NCBI RefSeq assembly: GCF_029784155.1
Contig: NC_073691.1
Span: forward strand, 134,288,394-134,352,393
Direction of reading: 5' to 3'
Origin: Uranotaenia lowii
Taxonomy: Eukaryota > Arthropoda > Insecta > Diptera > Culicidae
DNA: 64,000 nt
In this document: positions 10,808 to 21,169 of the stretch, piece by piece
How positions within the stretch are numbered: position 1 is the first letter of the stretch
Layout of the letters: every line of letters begins with the position of its first letter
Notes under the pieces: generated by a model
What the model saw: the letters and a program-made list of their open reading frames with translations, nothing else
The model's database searches: none
What the model was told of the DNA's origin: nothing
Position numbers and translations under genes: made by a program

Positions 10808-11067
10808 CACAGAAAACAGACGTACAAGCTCGAACAAAAAACCGTCAAAAAAGTGTGTAAAATTTCAAATGCTATCACCAAAAAATACGTTAGAAACTGA
10901 CTGCCAACAGTGTCATCTATTGCGCCGTTCAAGAGTTACAAATCAACTTTAAAGTGTCCAGTTTTCGAAAAGGCGTAATCGTAGCCAAAAAACAAAAATT
11001 AGTTCAAAAAGGGTGTTAGGATTTTTACACAAGTTTCGTGGGCTAGCTTGTACGTCTGTTCTCTGTG
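10808..11067. mobile_element. 260-bp MITE with 23-bp terminal inverted repeats
   Basis: The ends are CACAGAAAACAGACGTACAA and the reverse complement of CACAGAGAACAGACGTACAA, one mismatch in about 23. Both sides carry the same direct repeat CTCTAAA (10801-10807 and 11068-11074), a 7-bp target-site duplication that can be read as 8 bp with a shifted end. No coding capacity. Superfamily is uncertain: 7-8 bp duplications are seen in hAT and P-like elements. Confidence 0.75.
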
Positions 11068-11078
11068 CTCTAAACTCC

Positions 11079-11105
11079 ATACCCGGCACCATGGCTTCGT
11101 GTGAT
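11079..11105 (+). repeat. Short direct repeat, copy 2
   Basis: Second copy of the CATACCCG(G/A)CACCATGGC block, directly right of the MITE's target-site duplication. Confidence 0.4.
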
Positions 11106-11209
11106 CAAGTTTTAGGCTGATTCCTACATTTTCCGTATGTCTTCACTTCTTTGCACTGGGCAACAGCATCGACATGAAGCCAACATTTTAATGCGCAAAC
11201 CGATCCACA

Positions 11210-11600
11210 TTTCTTCTCACACTTCTTCTACCAATTGGACCGTTCGCGCCGCGCAAAACGCCGTTCTCGCAATCCGATAGATAACTGTTTTTTCACGGAT
11301 GTGGACTTTCGAGGTAGTTAATCGACACGATTCAGCTGGGCAAGATGTACATTTATTCAACGAACAAACGGGTTTAAAATATACAGCGCGACAGTTCGGA
11401 TAAGTAATAGACTTTATTCTTGCTAGGTACGGTACACGGTACGACACAGGACAGAACACAAAAGACGCGTGTGATCTGCTGGCCGTTTATTGCAAGTCTA
11501 TCTTAGGTATCTATTGTACTGGATGGGATGCTGTGCGCTATGGGATGCTGTAAAAGGCGCCAGATTTGGAAAGTTATTTTTGAGAGCGAGAGACCTTATT
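11210..11600 (-). other. Possible LTR-retroelement remnant (weak)
   Basis: On the minus strand there are several AATAAA signals within about 150 bases, followed by CCAATTGGTAGAAGAAG near 11230, which vaguely resembles a tRNA-Met-type primer-binding site after a copia-like LTR. The plus strand shows a duplicated GGATGGGATGCTGTGCGC-type block near 11521-11551. No gag or pol is visible and no second LTR was found, so this stays a guess. Confidence 0.2.
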
Positions 11601-14600
11601 GCTAATTGGCTTGTAGTATGTATCAATGAAATTTGATTTAGATTAGGGTTTGCAATGACCGGGTTTTCGTGCGAACAATAACCGAAAAGCGAACATTAAC
11701 GCCGTATCCACGCGTACATGGAAACCCTCACCCCACTAGGCTTCTTTCTAAGCGATTGAACTTTGCTCTTCTAAATAATTTTAATTTTCTCCGCAACGTC
11801 ATAGTAGGCCGTGAGAGTGCCACACATTTGAAAAAAAAAAAACTATCTGCAGCTTTGGATATTTCCCAACCACCAGACGTGTAGGTAATTTTGTCACAAC
11901 ACAGCAACCAGCTCTGAAATTTGAATCTTCTCGAAAGTACCGGGCAAAGCTTCTGTCTTTCGGGTTTCTTTTGCCTTAATTCCCCCCTCATCATACCTAT
12001 GTTGCTCAGAAAAATTTTCTTTGAAATTCTCAAAATATTCAATCAAAGCTAAAACATTACAGATTCCTTCTTTTCCACACAATTCTTCACAATTCCCTGA
12101 CCCAAGGTTCCGATATTCGCTCACAATTACCCCTCACTACTAGTTGTTTTGAAAGCCTACTCAGGTGGTGAGGCGAACCCCTTCTTATGCTGTGTGAGCA
12201 GTGAAAGTGTTGCGCGACATTTCATTCTCTCAATATCAGGGAGAACTTTTGGTTTCTTAGTTCACAGAAGAGGACGTGCCTCTCCCGGCTACATAAGCTC
12301 ATGGTTGGCTCACAAAACATTTCCCCTTTCAATGCACTGCTGCTAAGCGATCTTACAAGGGGTAAATTTGTTTGTTGTGCCGCTCGCTTGCGAATGTCTG
12401 GAAGCAATTATCAGCTGTGAAATATTCGCGTCCGAACAGTGAAGATGAATCGCTCATGTGCTGATCGCATACGCCGGGTCGTGCGGGAAAGCGTGGGTAA
12501 AAACGGTTCTTAAAAATACGAGTGCTTATGCGACGTTGGGTTGTCAACTGAAAAAAATACCCTTATGTTCCAAGTAAATTGGTGGTCAGTAATTTCTAAG
12601 TGATGACTTTGTGGAAAATTATGTAATGGCCATTTTTGAAGAACAGAGAAATGAAACTTTTAGGGAAACTGAGAATACCATATGCTTTCTCATGTATGAT
12701 CATCACAAATGCTTGAAAAAATAATAGTTTAACTGATACGATTCAAAATAAATCAGAATCAACGTTTTAAATTATTGCAACTTCCGATAAATTATTGATA
12801 AATTAAATTATTCAGTGATGATCCATATTCTAAACTAGAAATTTGCTAAAAACTAAATTTTTAGCAGTCTAGTTTACAAATTTGAAATCGATTTTTCAGA
12901 AACAGCAGAATTAGAGTGCGAATTAAATTTCGAATAAAACCAGAATTTAAAAGAAATCAAAACCCAATTGAAAAATAGATTTCAGACTTCCATTCATAAT
13001 TGAAAGTTTAAACTGACAATGTAAAAGTTTGACTAAAGGTGATTCTTTGAGTGTTCAGTAAGGAACTGATAGAAATATAAAAATTGAATTCCCAGTTTTG
13101 TTAAATATGGAAAGCACGAAGCATATAATAGTTTTCTTTACTTTGCACATAAAAGTTTAGCTTTACAGCTGCTACTTCGAATCATTTTCCGAACTTTGCA
13201 TAAATTATTTAAAAAATATGATTGAGTCAAGAAAGATGATTAAAACATAATAAAAAAAAAAACATTAAAACATTATTCATTTTTGAGGGCGAGTTTTAAG
13301 CACTGAATATTTTGTCATCGTCTTTCGGAATATTGATTCCAAGGACAAAAACTTATGTAAAATATAAATGTAAATCATATTTTTTGTACCGAAAATTCAG
13401 ATTTATAGGATTCCACGATGATTATCTTTTCCAAACACAAAAATTCAATATGAAAACCTAAAGACAAACATATTTTAAATACTAATTCTTTTTAAAAAGT
13501 CTGCCTTATAAATATCGGTAAAACTCAAAACACGATTCTTTAAAAAATAGGTAAATTTATGTGGAAATTAAATCTAAATATGAAAATGGAACAGATTAGT
13601 TTTTTAACAATTCAGAAGGAAATTTTTCAATAAATATATCTTGACATTTTAAAAACTTATTTTAAGAATTAAAATGATAACTCAAGAAAACAGCATTTTG
13701 GAGCCTACGATTTAAAAAAATTGAGCATCATGATTTAAGCGTCCTAAACTCTAATCTTTTGTCCGATTTTGTCAGTCACTTCTAGTTTTGGAAAAATGAT
13801 GTTTATGAGTTTTAAAATGAAGTTAAGTTGAATTTTAAGTGAGATCAATTATTGATAAATGATGAACTTCTCTTCATTAGATCTTCATTAAATAAAACTA
13901 ACTGTTCCTTAATTTATTTATTATACTGATTTGATTAGGGAGTAATGTTCTGGTGAATAAAATGATAACTGATCTTGAAAATTCAACAGTTTAAAAAATT
14001 AATACTATTATGGCTCGCATTACTAAGGCCGGAACAAATTTCAAATCCTTCTTTTGTCACTCGGAGTTGGGACATCGCGAGGGGGGGGACAATAAAAAAT
14101 AATGCGAAAAACAAATAAATTGAAATAAATTGCACGGAAGCTTGTATGCAACAAAATTTCATATTATATTGTTGCACAAAACCTATAAATCAAGTAATTT
14201 TTTATCGAATAATTCAATGAAATCAAGAAAACAAAAGGTGAAATAACTCCCATCTTCTTAAATTTAATTTTTAGTCTTGCAAACTTTCATATATTGGAAT
14301 TTTTTATAGGAATTTACATAAATTACTTCAAATTTTATTTATTTCCCCCTTCGGGTTTTTGGAAATTTCAAAGGGGGGGTGACAAAAGAAGAAATTGATA
14401 TTTGTTCCAGCCTAATTTTAGTGAAGAAAATTTGGAAAACAGATTGCATTCAACAATTTTTTTAAATCCTGTAAAACGGTTTGATGTTTGCTTTAAAAGA
14501 TATCTAAAATTCAAACTGGATAAACTCTTTTAATGATAATGATTTTTACCTATTTTCAAAAGTTATTTTAAAACTTAAAGCTGATAGAAAAAAAACTCAT

Positions 14601-14869
14601 TGAATATTTGAATTAAGGGCTCGCAAATTATTCATAATAAGTTCTTGAATTCTTTGCACCTTGAAAAAATGGGAATTTTGGGGCCTCGTTTTTAATGTGA
14701 ATATTTAATTTCAGTATAAAATTTGTAACGACTTAAACAATTTTTGAATATCCAACGATTTTCGTAATTAAGAAATGGATGCTAGGTTTTGGATTTTATT
14801 TTTGCTTATTCTATTGATCATTGTGAGTATTTAACACCTATCACATGGCTATAAACTTTTGATGTGTCA
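11601..14869. other. Long non-coding stretch
   Basis: The first kilobase is of mixed composition and the rest (12550-14869) strongly AT-rich. No open frame has protein-like composition and no terminal repeats were recognised. Two short runs of G (around 14081 and 14375) stand out in the AT-rich background. Confidence 0.4.
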
Positions 14870-14887
14870 AATAATAATTATCATTCG
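14870..14887 (+). repeat. Candidate target-site duplication, left copy
   Basis: AATAATAATTATCATTCG matches 17 of 18 bases of AATAATAATTATTATTCG at 21152-21169, on the other side of the I-clade element. Because the sequence is low in complexity and resembles the element's TAA-rich tail, the exact limits are uncertain. Confidence 0.5.
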
Positions 14888-15421
14888 TCTCGCATCACTC
14901 GAGGAAGACGGTAGTGTTTTTTCCGCTAGTGTATCGCGAAACAAGTTCTATATATATATTAGTTTGGTTGCCATCTAAATCTGTTACCGGACAAATCCGG
15001 AGTGAAGTGCCGTTACCAGGTAACAAAGTGATTGTTCGCGTTATCGAAATCAGTGACGAGTGAAAGTTTTCATCATACTCCAACTGGCTGAATCAGTGAT
15101 CGTCCTCACAACAGAAGACAATAGGCTGGGCAGTTGTTCACACTTGCAGCCAGCAAGGGGAAACAATACACCACGTTTTGGTTGGACAGCAGACCGACAC
15201 ACGGCGGGTTTAAAAAAGTATTTTTCCGATAAAAAAAATCGGTTTTTTTTTTATTGATTTTTTTTTTTTTCGCTTCGTTCTTCCTTTTTTGATTTCGTTT
15301 TTATTTTTATTTTATTTTATTTAATTTTTTACCTTTTCACTTTTTACTTTTTATTATCTTCTAATCAAATCTCTGGTTTTGTTCTTCGCTTGAGCCCATT
15401 AATTCGGAAAGATACTGGTTA
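14888..15421 (+). promoter_or_regulatory. 5' leader of the I-clade element, presumed internal promoter
   Basis: Non-coding leader ending in a T-rich tract and then the ORF1 start. I-type elements carry their promoter downstream of the transcription start, so regulatory sites are expected here; I see no specific motif that I would name. Confidence 0.4.
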
Positions 15422-17086
15422 ATGGATGACGACGGCGAGGCAGGTAAGGATCCCCCCTTTCGAGAGGATCTTTCCGAAGGGAATGTTTCCGAGAAACTAG
15501 TCCTCGGAAATGAGGACCATCCGTATACACCTATGTATATATCAGATACCGAAGATATTCCCTCTCCTTCTCACCAACCCTGTGCATTATCTATTTCGCC
15601 GGAACCCTTCATATTCGGCAAAACCCCTTCCCCCTCAAATAACGAGATTTCTTCACCAACCCCAAGCTCACCACAATTAGACTGTACTCCTGTAAAATTA
15701 CAGAAAGTTACCCCTTCTCCCTCAAGTAATAATGAAGAGACCAAATCTGCCCCTCGCCGTCGGGTTTACCAAAATGAATCGACGGGACCCTGGGTAGTCT
15801 ATTTCCGGTCCAAATCAAAACCTCTTAATACCATTTCGATTTCCCGAGACCTCGACCGATCGTACTCTTCCGTAGTCAGCTACCAGCCGATGAGTCGGAA
15901 CAAAATGCGCGTTGTTGTTGGTAGCTTGAAGGAAGCAAACGCCATTGCTTGTGACGAGAGATTTACGATCGAGTATCGCGTTTACGTTCCCGCTCGTGAC
16001 GTGGAAATCGACGGAGTGGTAACCGAAGAGGGTTTGACCGTCGATGACCTAATGGAATCAGGGGTTGGCCGATTCAAGGATCCTGCTCTTCCAACGGTCA
16101 AGGTGTTGGACGCGCGACAATTAAAATCAGCATTTGGCGAGGGGGAAAAACGAAAGTTTTCCCTGTCGAACTCTTTTCGGGTTACCTTTTCCGGCACTGC
16201 ACTTCCTGATTACGTTGCGATCGGGAAGGTTCGTCTACCTGTGAGACTTTATGTGCCTTCGGTCATGTTCTGCCAGAAGTGCAAACAGTTGGATCATACG
16301 GCCGCCTACTGCTGCAATCAGGCACGCTGCTCTAAGTGCGGGGAGAAGCATGAGGAAGCTTCGTGTACAACACCAGCAGCAAACAGGTGTTTATATTGCA
16401 CTGGGGAAGCATCTCATGCTCTCTCGGCGTGTCCGAAGTACATATCGCGCCGGGAAAAAATCAAGACTTCTTTGAAAAATCGTGTAAAAATGTCCTATAG
16501 AGACATGGTTCTGAAGTCTTTGCCAATCGTCTCAGAGAATCAGTTTAACCTTCTAAGTGACCATGAGTCCGAAGGGGAGGATCCATGTGAAGGAACATCA
16601 ACTGAGCCATTTTCAAAAAATAATGTTTCACAGGCTCCAAAAAGGAAACGCATCACTAAAACCCAAACCAGAGTAGCTGCCAGCAAACTTAATACTAAAA
16701 GAAATCCTCAGAGTGGAAATAGTAATTCTAACCCTCCTATTCAAAGTCCTCCGGGTTTTAATCCGTCCCCGAAGGACTTTCCTCCACTTTCTGGGAAGTC
16801 AAAACCCCAGGCTTTCCTTCAGAATTCAGGCCCATCAGTAGGTAACAGGAATGCAACAATTCCCAGAGAAACTGCATCTGATCCATCGTCAAATGGTTTT
16901 CCCAGCTTTTCGGCTGATGGTAAGATGAAATTCTCGGAAATTGTTGCGTTCATCCTGGACTTTTTCAGTGTACCAGCAGGATGGAGGACTATGGTTAATA
17001 TGTTTGTACCCCTTTTGAGAGAATTCTTGAAAAAGAAAGCTCTCACAATGACCCTCATCGCAGAAGCAATTTCTTTCGATGGATAA
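15422..17086 (+). CDS. I-clade ORF1, gag-like nucleic-acid-binding protein
   Basis: 554 residues. The first ~115 are acidic then Pro/Ser-rich and probably disordered. A folded middle region follows. Three consecutive zinc knuckles lie at about residues 283-337: CQKCKQLDHTAAYC (CX2CX4HX4C), CSKCGEKHEEASC and CLYCTGEASHALSAC. The rest is a basic, Ser/Pro-rich tail containing KRKRITK. In I-type elements this protein coats the transcript and helps it reach the target. The start is the first ATG of the frame after the T-rich leader. The stop overlaps the start of ORF2 (ATGGATAA), suggesting that translation of ORF2 is coupled to termination of ORF1. The family assignment is solid from the knuckles and position. 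Confidence 0.85.
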   Translation: MDDDGEAGKDPPFREDLSEGNVSEKLVLGNEDHPYTPMYISDTEDIPSPSHQPCALSISPEPFIFGKTPSPSNNEISSPTPSSPQLDCTPVKLQKVTPSPSSNNEETKSAPRRRVYQNESTGPWVVYFRSKSKPLNTISISRDLDRSYSSVVSYQPMSRNKMRVVVGSLKEANAIACDERFTIEYRVYVPARDVEIDGVVTEEGLTVDDLMESGVGRFKDPALPTVKVLDARQLKSAFGEGEKRKFSLSNSFRVTFSGTALPDYVAIGKVRLPVRLYVPSVMFCQKCKQLDHTAAYCCNQARCSKCGEKHEEASCTTPAANRCLYCTGEASHALSACPKYISRREKIKTSLKNRVKMSYRDMVLKSLPIVSENQFNLLSDHESEGEDPCEGTSTEPFSKNNVSQAPKRKRITKTQTRVAASKLNTKRNPQSGNSNSNPPIQSPPGFNPSPKDFPPLSGKSKPQAFLQNSGPSVGNRNATIPRETASDPSSNGFPSFSADGKMKFSEIVAFILDFFSVPAGWRTMVNMFVPLLREFLKKKALTMTLIAEAISFDG

Positions 17087-20000
17087 TTCATCCAATGAGG
17101 GGAGAGAAATTGTTTCTGTATTGCAATGGAACTGCAGAAGTATTTTACCAAAATTAGACCCATTTAAAATATTGGTACACAATTTGAATTGTGATGTGTT
17201 CGCCTTATGCGAAACTTGGCTCTCTCCAAACGTAGATTTCCCCTTCCATAGCCACAACATAATTCGCCTGGATCGTGATGGGCAAAGAGGGGGCGGCGTT
17301 CTTTTGGGGATCAAGAAATGCCACTCTTTCTATCGTATTCCACTACAACCATCTCCAGGTATTGAAGTCGTTAGTTGCCAAGCTAGAATAAAAGGTCAAG
17401 ACCTTTGTCTAGCCTCGGTTTATATTCCGCCATCTTCAAGCGTTAGCCGGAACCAATTGGCGAATATTATTTCACTTCTGCCAGAACCCCGGCTAGTTCT
17501 GGGAGATTTTAACTCCCATGGCGTGGGCTGGGGTAGCTCACGTGATGATGAACGTGCTAACATTATTTATGAGCTGTGCGACGACTTCAACATGACTGTC
17601 TTAAACAATGGGGATGTGACTCGAATTAATGGATCCCAATCACAGCATAGTATTTTAGACCTTTCTTTAGCTTCTTCCTCTCTGAGTTTGGATTGTACGT
17701 GGAAGGTAATCCAAGACCCTCAGGGAAGCGATCATTTGCCTATCAATATTTCTATCATCAGTGGTCGTAGTCCACTCGAAGAAATCAATATTCCTTATGA
17801 CCTCACAAGGAATATAGATTGGAAAAAGTATGCATCGGATGTCATTGAAGCCATCGACTCAACAGACGAACTGTCTCCGGAGGCAGAGTACAGTTTTATT
17901 TCTGGAACAATTGTGGACTGTGCAATCGGAGCACAGGTCAGACGGAATGAAAGCTCGACGATACAGAAACGGCCTCCCACTCCGTGGTGGGATGGAGATT
18001 GCTCACGCGCGCGAGGAGAAAAGTGCAAGGCGTTTGTTGAGTTTCGCAGAACCGGATTGCCAGAGAAGTTCCAACGTTACTTGGCCTTGGAACGCAAGTT
18101 CAAGAACTTGATCAGGGGCAAGAAACGGGGGTACTGGCGGCGATTTGTGGATGGGTTATCTCGAGAAACGTCTTTGCACACGCTTTGGAGAACGGCACGA
18201 AACATGCGAAATCACACTCCTTCGAACGAAACTGAAGAAAGTTCAAGTCGATGGCTGATACAGTTCGCGAAAAAGGTCTGCCCGGACGCAGCACCAGCTC
18301 AGAAACACTATCGGGATACAGAGAATAGTTCCGAAACGGAGGATCAATTCTCGATGGTCGAACTTTCACTTGCGCTCTGGTCTTGCAACAATTCAGCTCC
18401 CGGACTGGACAGAATCAAATTCAACTTGTTGAAGAATCTGCCAGATACCGCTAAGAAACGCTTGTTGAATTTATTCAATAAGTGTTTGGAGCTGAACATT
18501 GTTCCGCATGACTGGAGACAAGTGAAAGTCATCGCCATCCAAAAACCGGGAAAACCAGTTTCTGATTACAACTCGTATAGGCCGATTGCAATGCTCTCGT
18601 GTCTCCGGAAATTGCTCGAAAAAATGATTCTCTTTCGGCTGGATAAATGGGTTGAATCAAACAACCTGTTGTCAAGTACACAATTTGGATTCCGTAGGGG
18701 CAAGGGTACGAACGACTGTCTAGCATTACTTTCATCAGACATTCAATTGGCGTTTGCCCAAAAAGAGCAGATGGGGGCAGTATTTCTGGACATCAAAGGG
18801 GCATTCGATTCGGTGTCCATAGAAGTGCTATCTAGTAATCTTAACTCTTGCGGACTTTCACCAATTTTGAACAATTTTCTGTATAACCTGTTGTCTGAAA
18901 AAATCATGCATTTTAGCCATGGAGAAACCAAAGTTGAACGAATAAGTTACATGGGTCTACCCCAAGGCTCATGTTTAAGCCCCCTGCTATACAACTTTTA
19001 TGTCCGAGAAATCGATGCTTGTATGGCACAAAATTGCACGCTAAGACAGCTTGCGGATGACTGTGTTGTTCATATCACAGGTAAAAAAGGCACCCAAATT
19101 AAACCTCCGTTACAAGAAACTCTTAATAATTTATCATATTGGGCCAGGAATCTAGGCATCGAGTTTTCGCCTAGTAAAACCGAGTTAGTAGTTTTTTCAA
19201 GGAAGCATTCCCCTCCTCAAATAGAGCTCCTTATGATGGGTAGAACTCTAACTCAATCTCTTAGTTTTAAATATTTGGGTGTCTGGTTCGACTCTAAATG
19301 CCTCTGGGGAAAACATATTAGGTACTTGACTCAAAAATGCCAAAAGAGAATCAATTTTCTTCGAACGATTACTGGAACCTGGTGGGGTGCTCATCCACAG
19401 GACCTCATCAGGTTATACCAAACAACGATACTGTCGGTCATAGAATACGGAAGCTTTTGCTTTGAGTCCGCCGCGAAAACTCACTTGATCAAACTAAAAC
19501 GAATACAGTATCGTTGTTTGCGTATTGCCATGGGTTGTATGCAGTCGACACATACGATGAGTCTCGAAGTACTGGCGGGAGTCATGCCGTTGAAATATCG
19601 GTTCTTCGATTTATCGCTACGTTTCCTAATTCGAAGTGAAACTATGAATCCTTTGGTGATAGAAAATTTGGAGAGACTTATGAATATTAATCCGCAAGTA
19701 AAATATGTAAATAATTATAAAACTTTTAGTCAATTAGAAATAAATCCTTCTTTATTAAATTCGGACACGAGTCACTTTTACCCGAGTAGCAGTTCCTTGA
19801 TAAGATTCGATCTGTCCATGACCGCTGACATCCGTGGAATACCAGATCACGTCCGACCCAACATTATTCCTTCAATCTTTGCTTCAAAAGTACGTGAAAT
19901 TGATCCTATAAAAATGTTCTTTACTGATGGTTCTAGAATCGACAACGCGACTGGCTTCGCAGTGTATAATGAGGGCTTTGAAGCTTCGTTCAAGCTTCGA

Positions 20001-20765
20001 GAGCCATGCTCCGTTTACACTGCTGAGCTAGCCGCTATTTATTGCACCTTGGAACACATTCGCACACTGCCCGTAGACCACTATTTCATCTATTCGGATA
20101 GTCTCAGCTCCGTTGAGGCGATTCGATCGATGAAACTGATGAAGCGCTCTTCCCATTTCTTGCAGGAAATTTCTGGGATATTGGGCGCTCTGATCGAAAA
20201 TTCGTATAGAATTACCTTAGCTTGGATCCCGTCTCATTGTCTTATACAAGGCAATGAGAAGGCGGACTCATTGGCTAAGGTGGGCGCGTTACAAGGTGAA
20301 GTCTTTGAGAGGATTATAACTTACAATGAATACTTTTCAATACCTCGCACTTTAGCGATTAACGCTTGGCAGTCTAGCTGGGATAATGGCACAAAGGGAC
20401 GTTGGCTCCATACGATTATCCCTAAGGTTCCGACGAAGGCATGGTTTAAGCATTTTAACTTGAGTCGCGACTTCATTCGCGTGATTTCTCGGCTCATGTC
20501 AAATCACTGCTGGCTTGACGCGCACTTGTTTCGTATTAATCTCGCTGCAACCAATGTTTGCGTTTGTGGGGATGGCTACCACGACATTGATCATGTTGTA
20601 TGGACGTGTGAAAGGTATGGTCAAACGAGGGCTTGGCTACTGGATACCCTTAGGGCCCGAGGTAGACTACCTGGTGTTCCAATTCGAGACATTTTGGCAA
20701 ACTTAGATTTTGGATATTTGTTCCCAATTTACAAATATCTCAAGCTGTCTGACTTGGTCGTTTAG
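17079..20765 (+). CDS. I-clade ORF2: endonuclease, reverse transcriptase, RNase H
   Basis: 1228 residues. An APE-type endonuclease occupies about 1-225: LQWNCRSI, CETW, ASVYIPPSS, VLGDFNSHGVGWGS near 140 and GSDHLPI near 216, so the catalytic residues are present. The reverse transcriptase spans about 475-740 with VFLDIKGAFDS (motif A), MGLPQGSCLSPLLYNFY (B) and LADD (C, near 657). An RNase H lies around 945-1080 with FFTDGS, YTAELAAIYCTLE, YSDSLSS and WIPSHCLIQGNEKADSLAK, keeping the D-E-D-H-D set. A C-terminal zinc motif, CVCGDGYHDIDHVVWTC, closes the protein. It nicks the target and copies the RNA there. RNase H separates it from R1 and Jockey relatives. It is intact throughout. Confidence 0.9.
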   Translation: MDNSSNEGREIVSVLQWNCRSILPKLDPFKILVHNLNCDVFALCETWLSPNVDFPFHSHNIIRLDRDGQRGGGVLLGIKKCHSFYRIPLQPSPGIEVVSCQARIKGQDLCLASVYIPPSSSVSRNQLANIISLLPEPRLVLGDFNSHGVGWGSSRDDERANIIYELCDDFNMTVLNNGDVTRINGSQSQHSILDLSLASSSLSLDCTWKVIQDPQGSDHLPINISIISGRSPLEEINIPYDLTRNIDWKKYASDVIEAIDSTDELSPEAEYSFISGTIVDCAIGAQVRRNESSTIQKRPPTPWWDGDCSRARGEKCKAFVEFRRTGLPEKFQRYLALERKFKNLIRGKKRGYWRRFVDGLSRETSLHTLWRTARNMRNHTPSNETEESSSRWLIQFAKKVCPDAAPAQKHYRDTENSSETEDQFSMVELSLALWSCNNSAPGLDRIKFNLLKNLPDTAKKRLLNLFNKCLELNIVPHDWRQVKVIAIQKPGKPVSDYNSYRPIAMLSCLRKLLEKMILFRLDKWVESNNLLSSTQFGFRRGKGTNDCLALLSSDIQLAFAQKEQMGAVFLDIKGAFDSVSIEVLSSNLNSCGLSPILNNFLYNLLSEKIMHFSHGETKVERISYMGLPQGSCLSPLLYNFYVREIDACMAQNCTLRQLADDCVVHITGKKGTQIKPPLQETLNNLSYWARNLGIEFSPSKTELVVFSRKHSPPQIELLMMGRTLTQSLSFKYLGVWFDSKCLWGKHIRYLTQKCQKRINFLRTITGTWWGAHPQDLIRLYQTTILSVIEYGSFCFESAAKTHLIKLKRIQYRCLRIAMGCMQSTHTMSLEVLAGVMPLKYRFFDLSLRFLIRSETMNPLVIENLERLMNINPQVKYVNNYKTFSQLEINPSLLNSDTSHFYPSSSSLIRFDLSMTADIRGIPDHVRPNIIPSIFASKVREIDPIKMFFTDGSRIDNATGFAVYNEGFEASFKLREPCSVYTAELAAIYCTLEHIRTLPVDHYFIYSDSLSSVEAIRSMKLMKRSSHFLQEISGILGALIENSYRITLAWIPSHCLIQGNEKADSLAKVGALQGEVFERIITYNEYFSIPRTLAINAWQSSWDNGTKGRWLHTIIPKVPTKAWFKHFNLSRDFIRVISRLMSNHCWLDAHLFRINLAATNVCVCGDGYHDIDHVVWTCERYGQTRAWLLDTLRARGRLPGVPIRDILANLDFGYLFPIYKYLKLSDLVV

Positions 20766-21151
20766 TCCGCTTATCCACGTAAACTCCCCCCTTGTGTGTT
20801 CTTCATTTAATGTCTGTTTTGTTTATTTATTAGTACCACCTCTCATCCAACGGGTTCGACACATTCCTAAAGGCTGGCCAGAAGATCGGAAACTGATACC
20901 AACCGTAGCTACCGAAACCACAGCTACAGGAGGCCACCACCGGACCCTAATGGAAAACTGATATTTAAGAATAACCCTTATAAATCCCTTCCTTTTCCCC
21001 TGTTTAAAGTTTTTTTTTTTTTAACTGTTGAGTCGCCGCGACTATTACGGCCCCCCTCCCTACTAACCTAGTGAAACGAATACACTCGGCACATTGAAAC
21101 TTTGTAAAAGTAAAAGGCCTTTAATAAACTAGTTTTAAATAATAATAAAAA
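20766..21151 (+). terminator. 3' UTR, poly(A) signal and TAA-rich tail of the I-clade element
   Basis: A short UTR with AATAAA at 21123-21128 and a final AAATAATAATAAAA. A TAA-repeat end rather than plain poly(A) is characteristic of I-type elements. Confidence 0.65.
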
Positions 21152-21169
21152 AATAATAATTATTATTCG

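Larger units (their letters stand above)
14888..21151 (+). mobile_element. Apparently complete I-clade non-LTR retrotransposon
   Basis: A 6.26-kb element with a ~530-base 5' leader, two long open frames overlapping by eight bases, a ~390-base 3' UTR and a TAA-rich 3' end. The order gag-like ORF1, then endonuclease, reverse transcriptase and RNase H in ORF2, is that of the I clade. No stop or frameshift interrupts either frame and an imperfect 18-bp target-site duplication flanks it. It is by far the youngest-looking retroelement in the window; all others are truncated or broken. Whether it is active cannot be judged from one copy. Confidence 0.8.
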
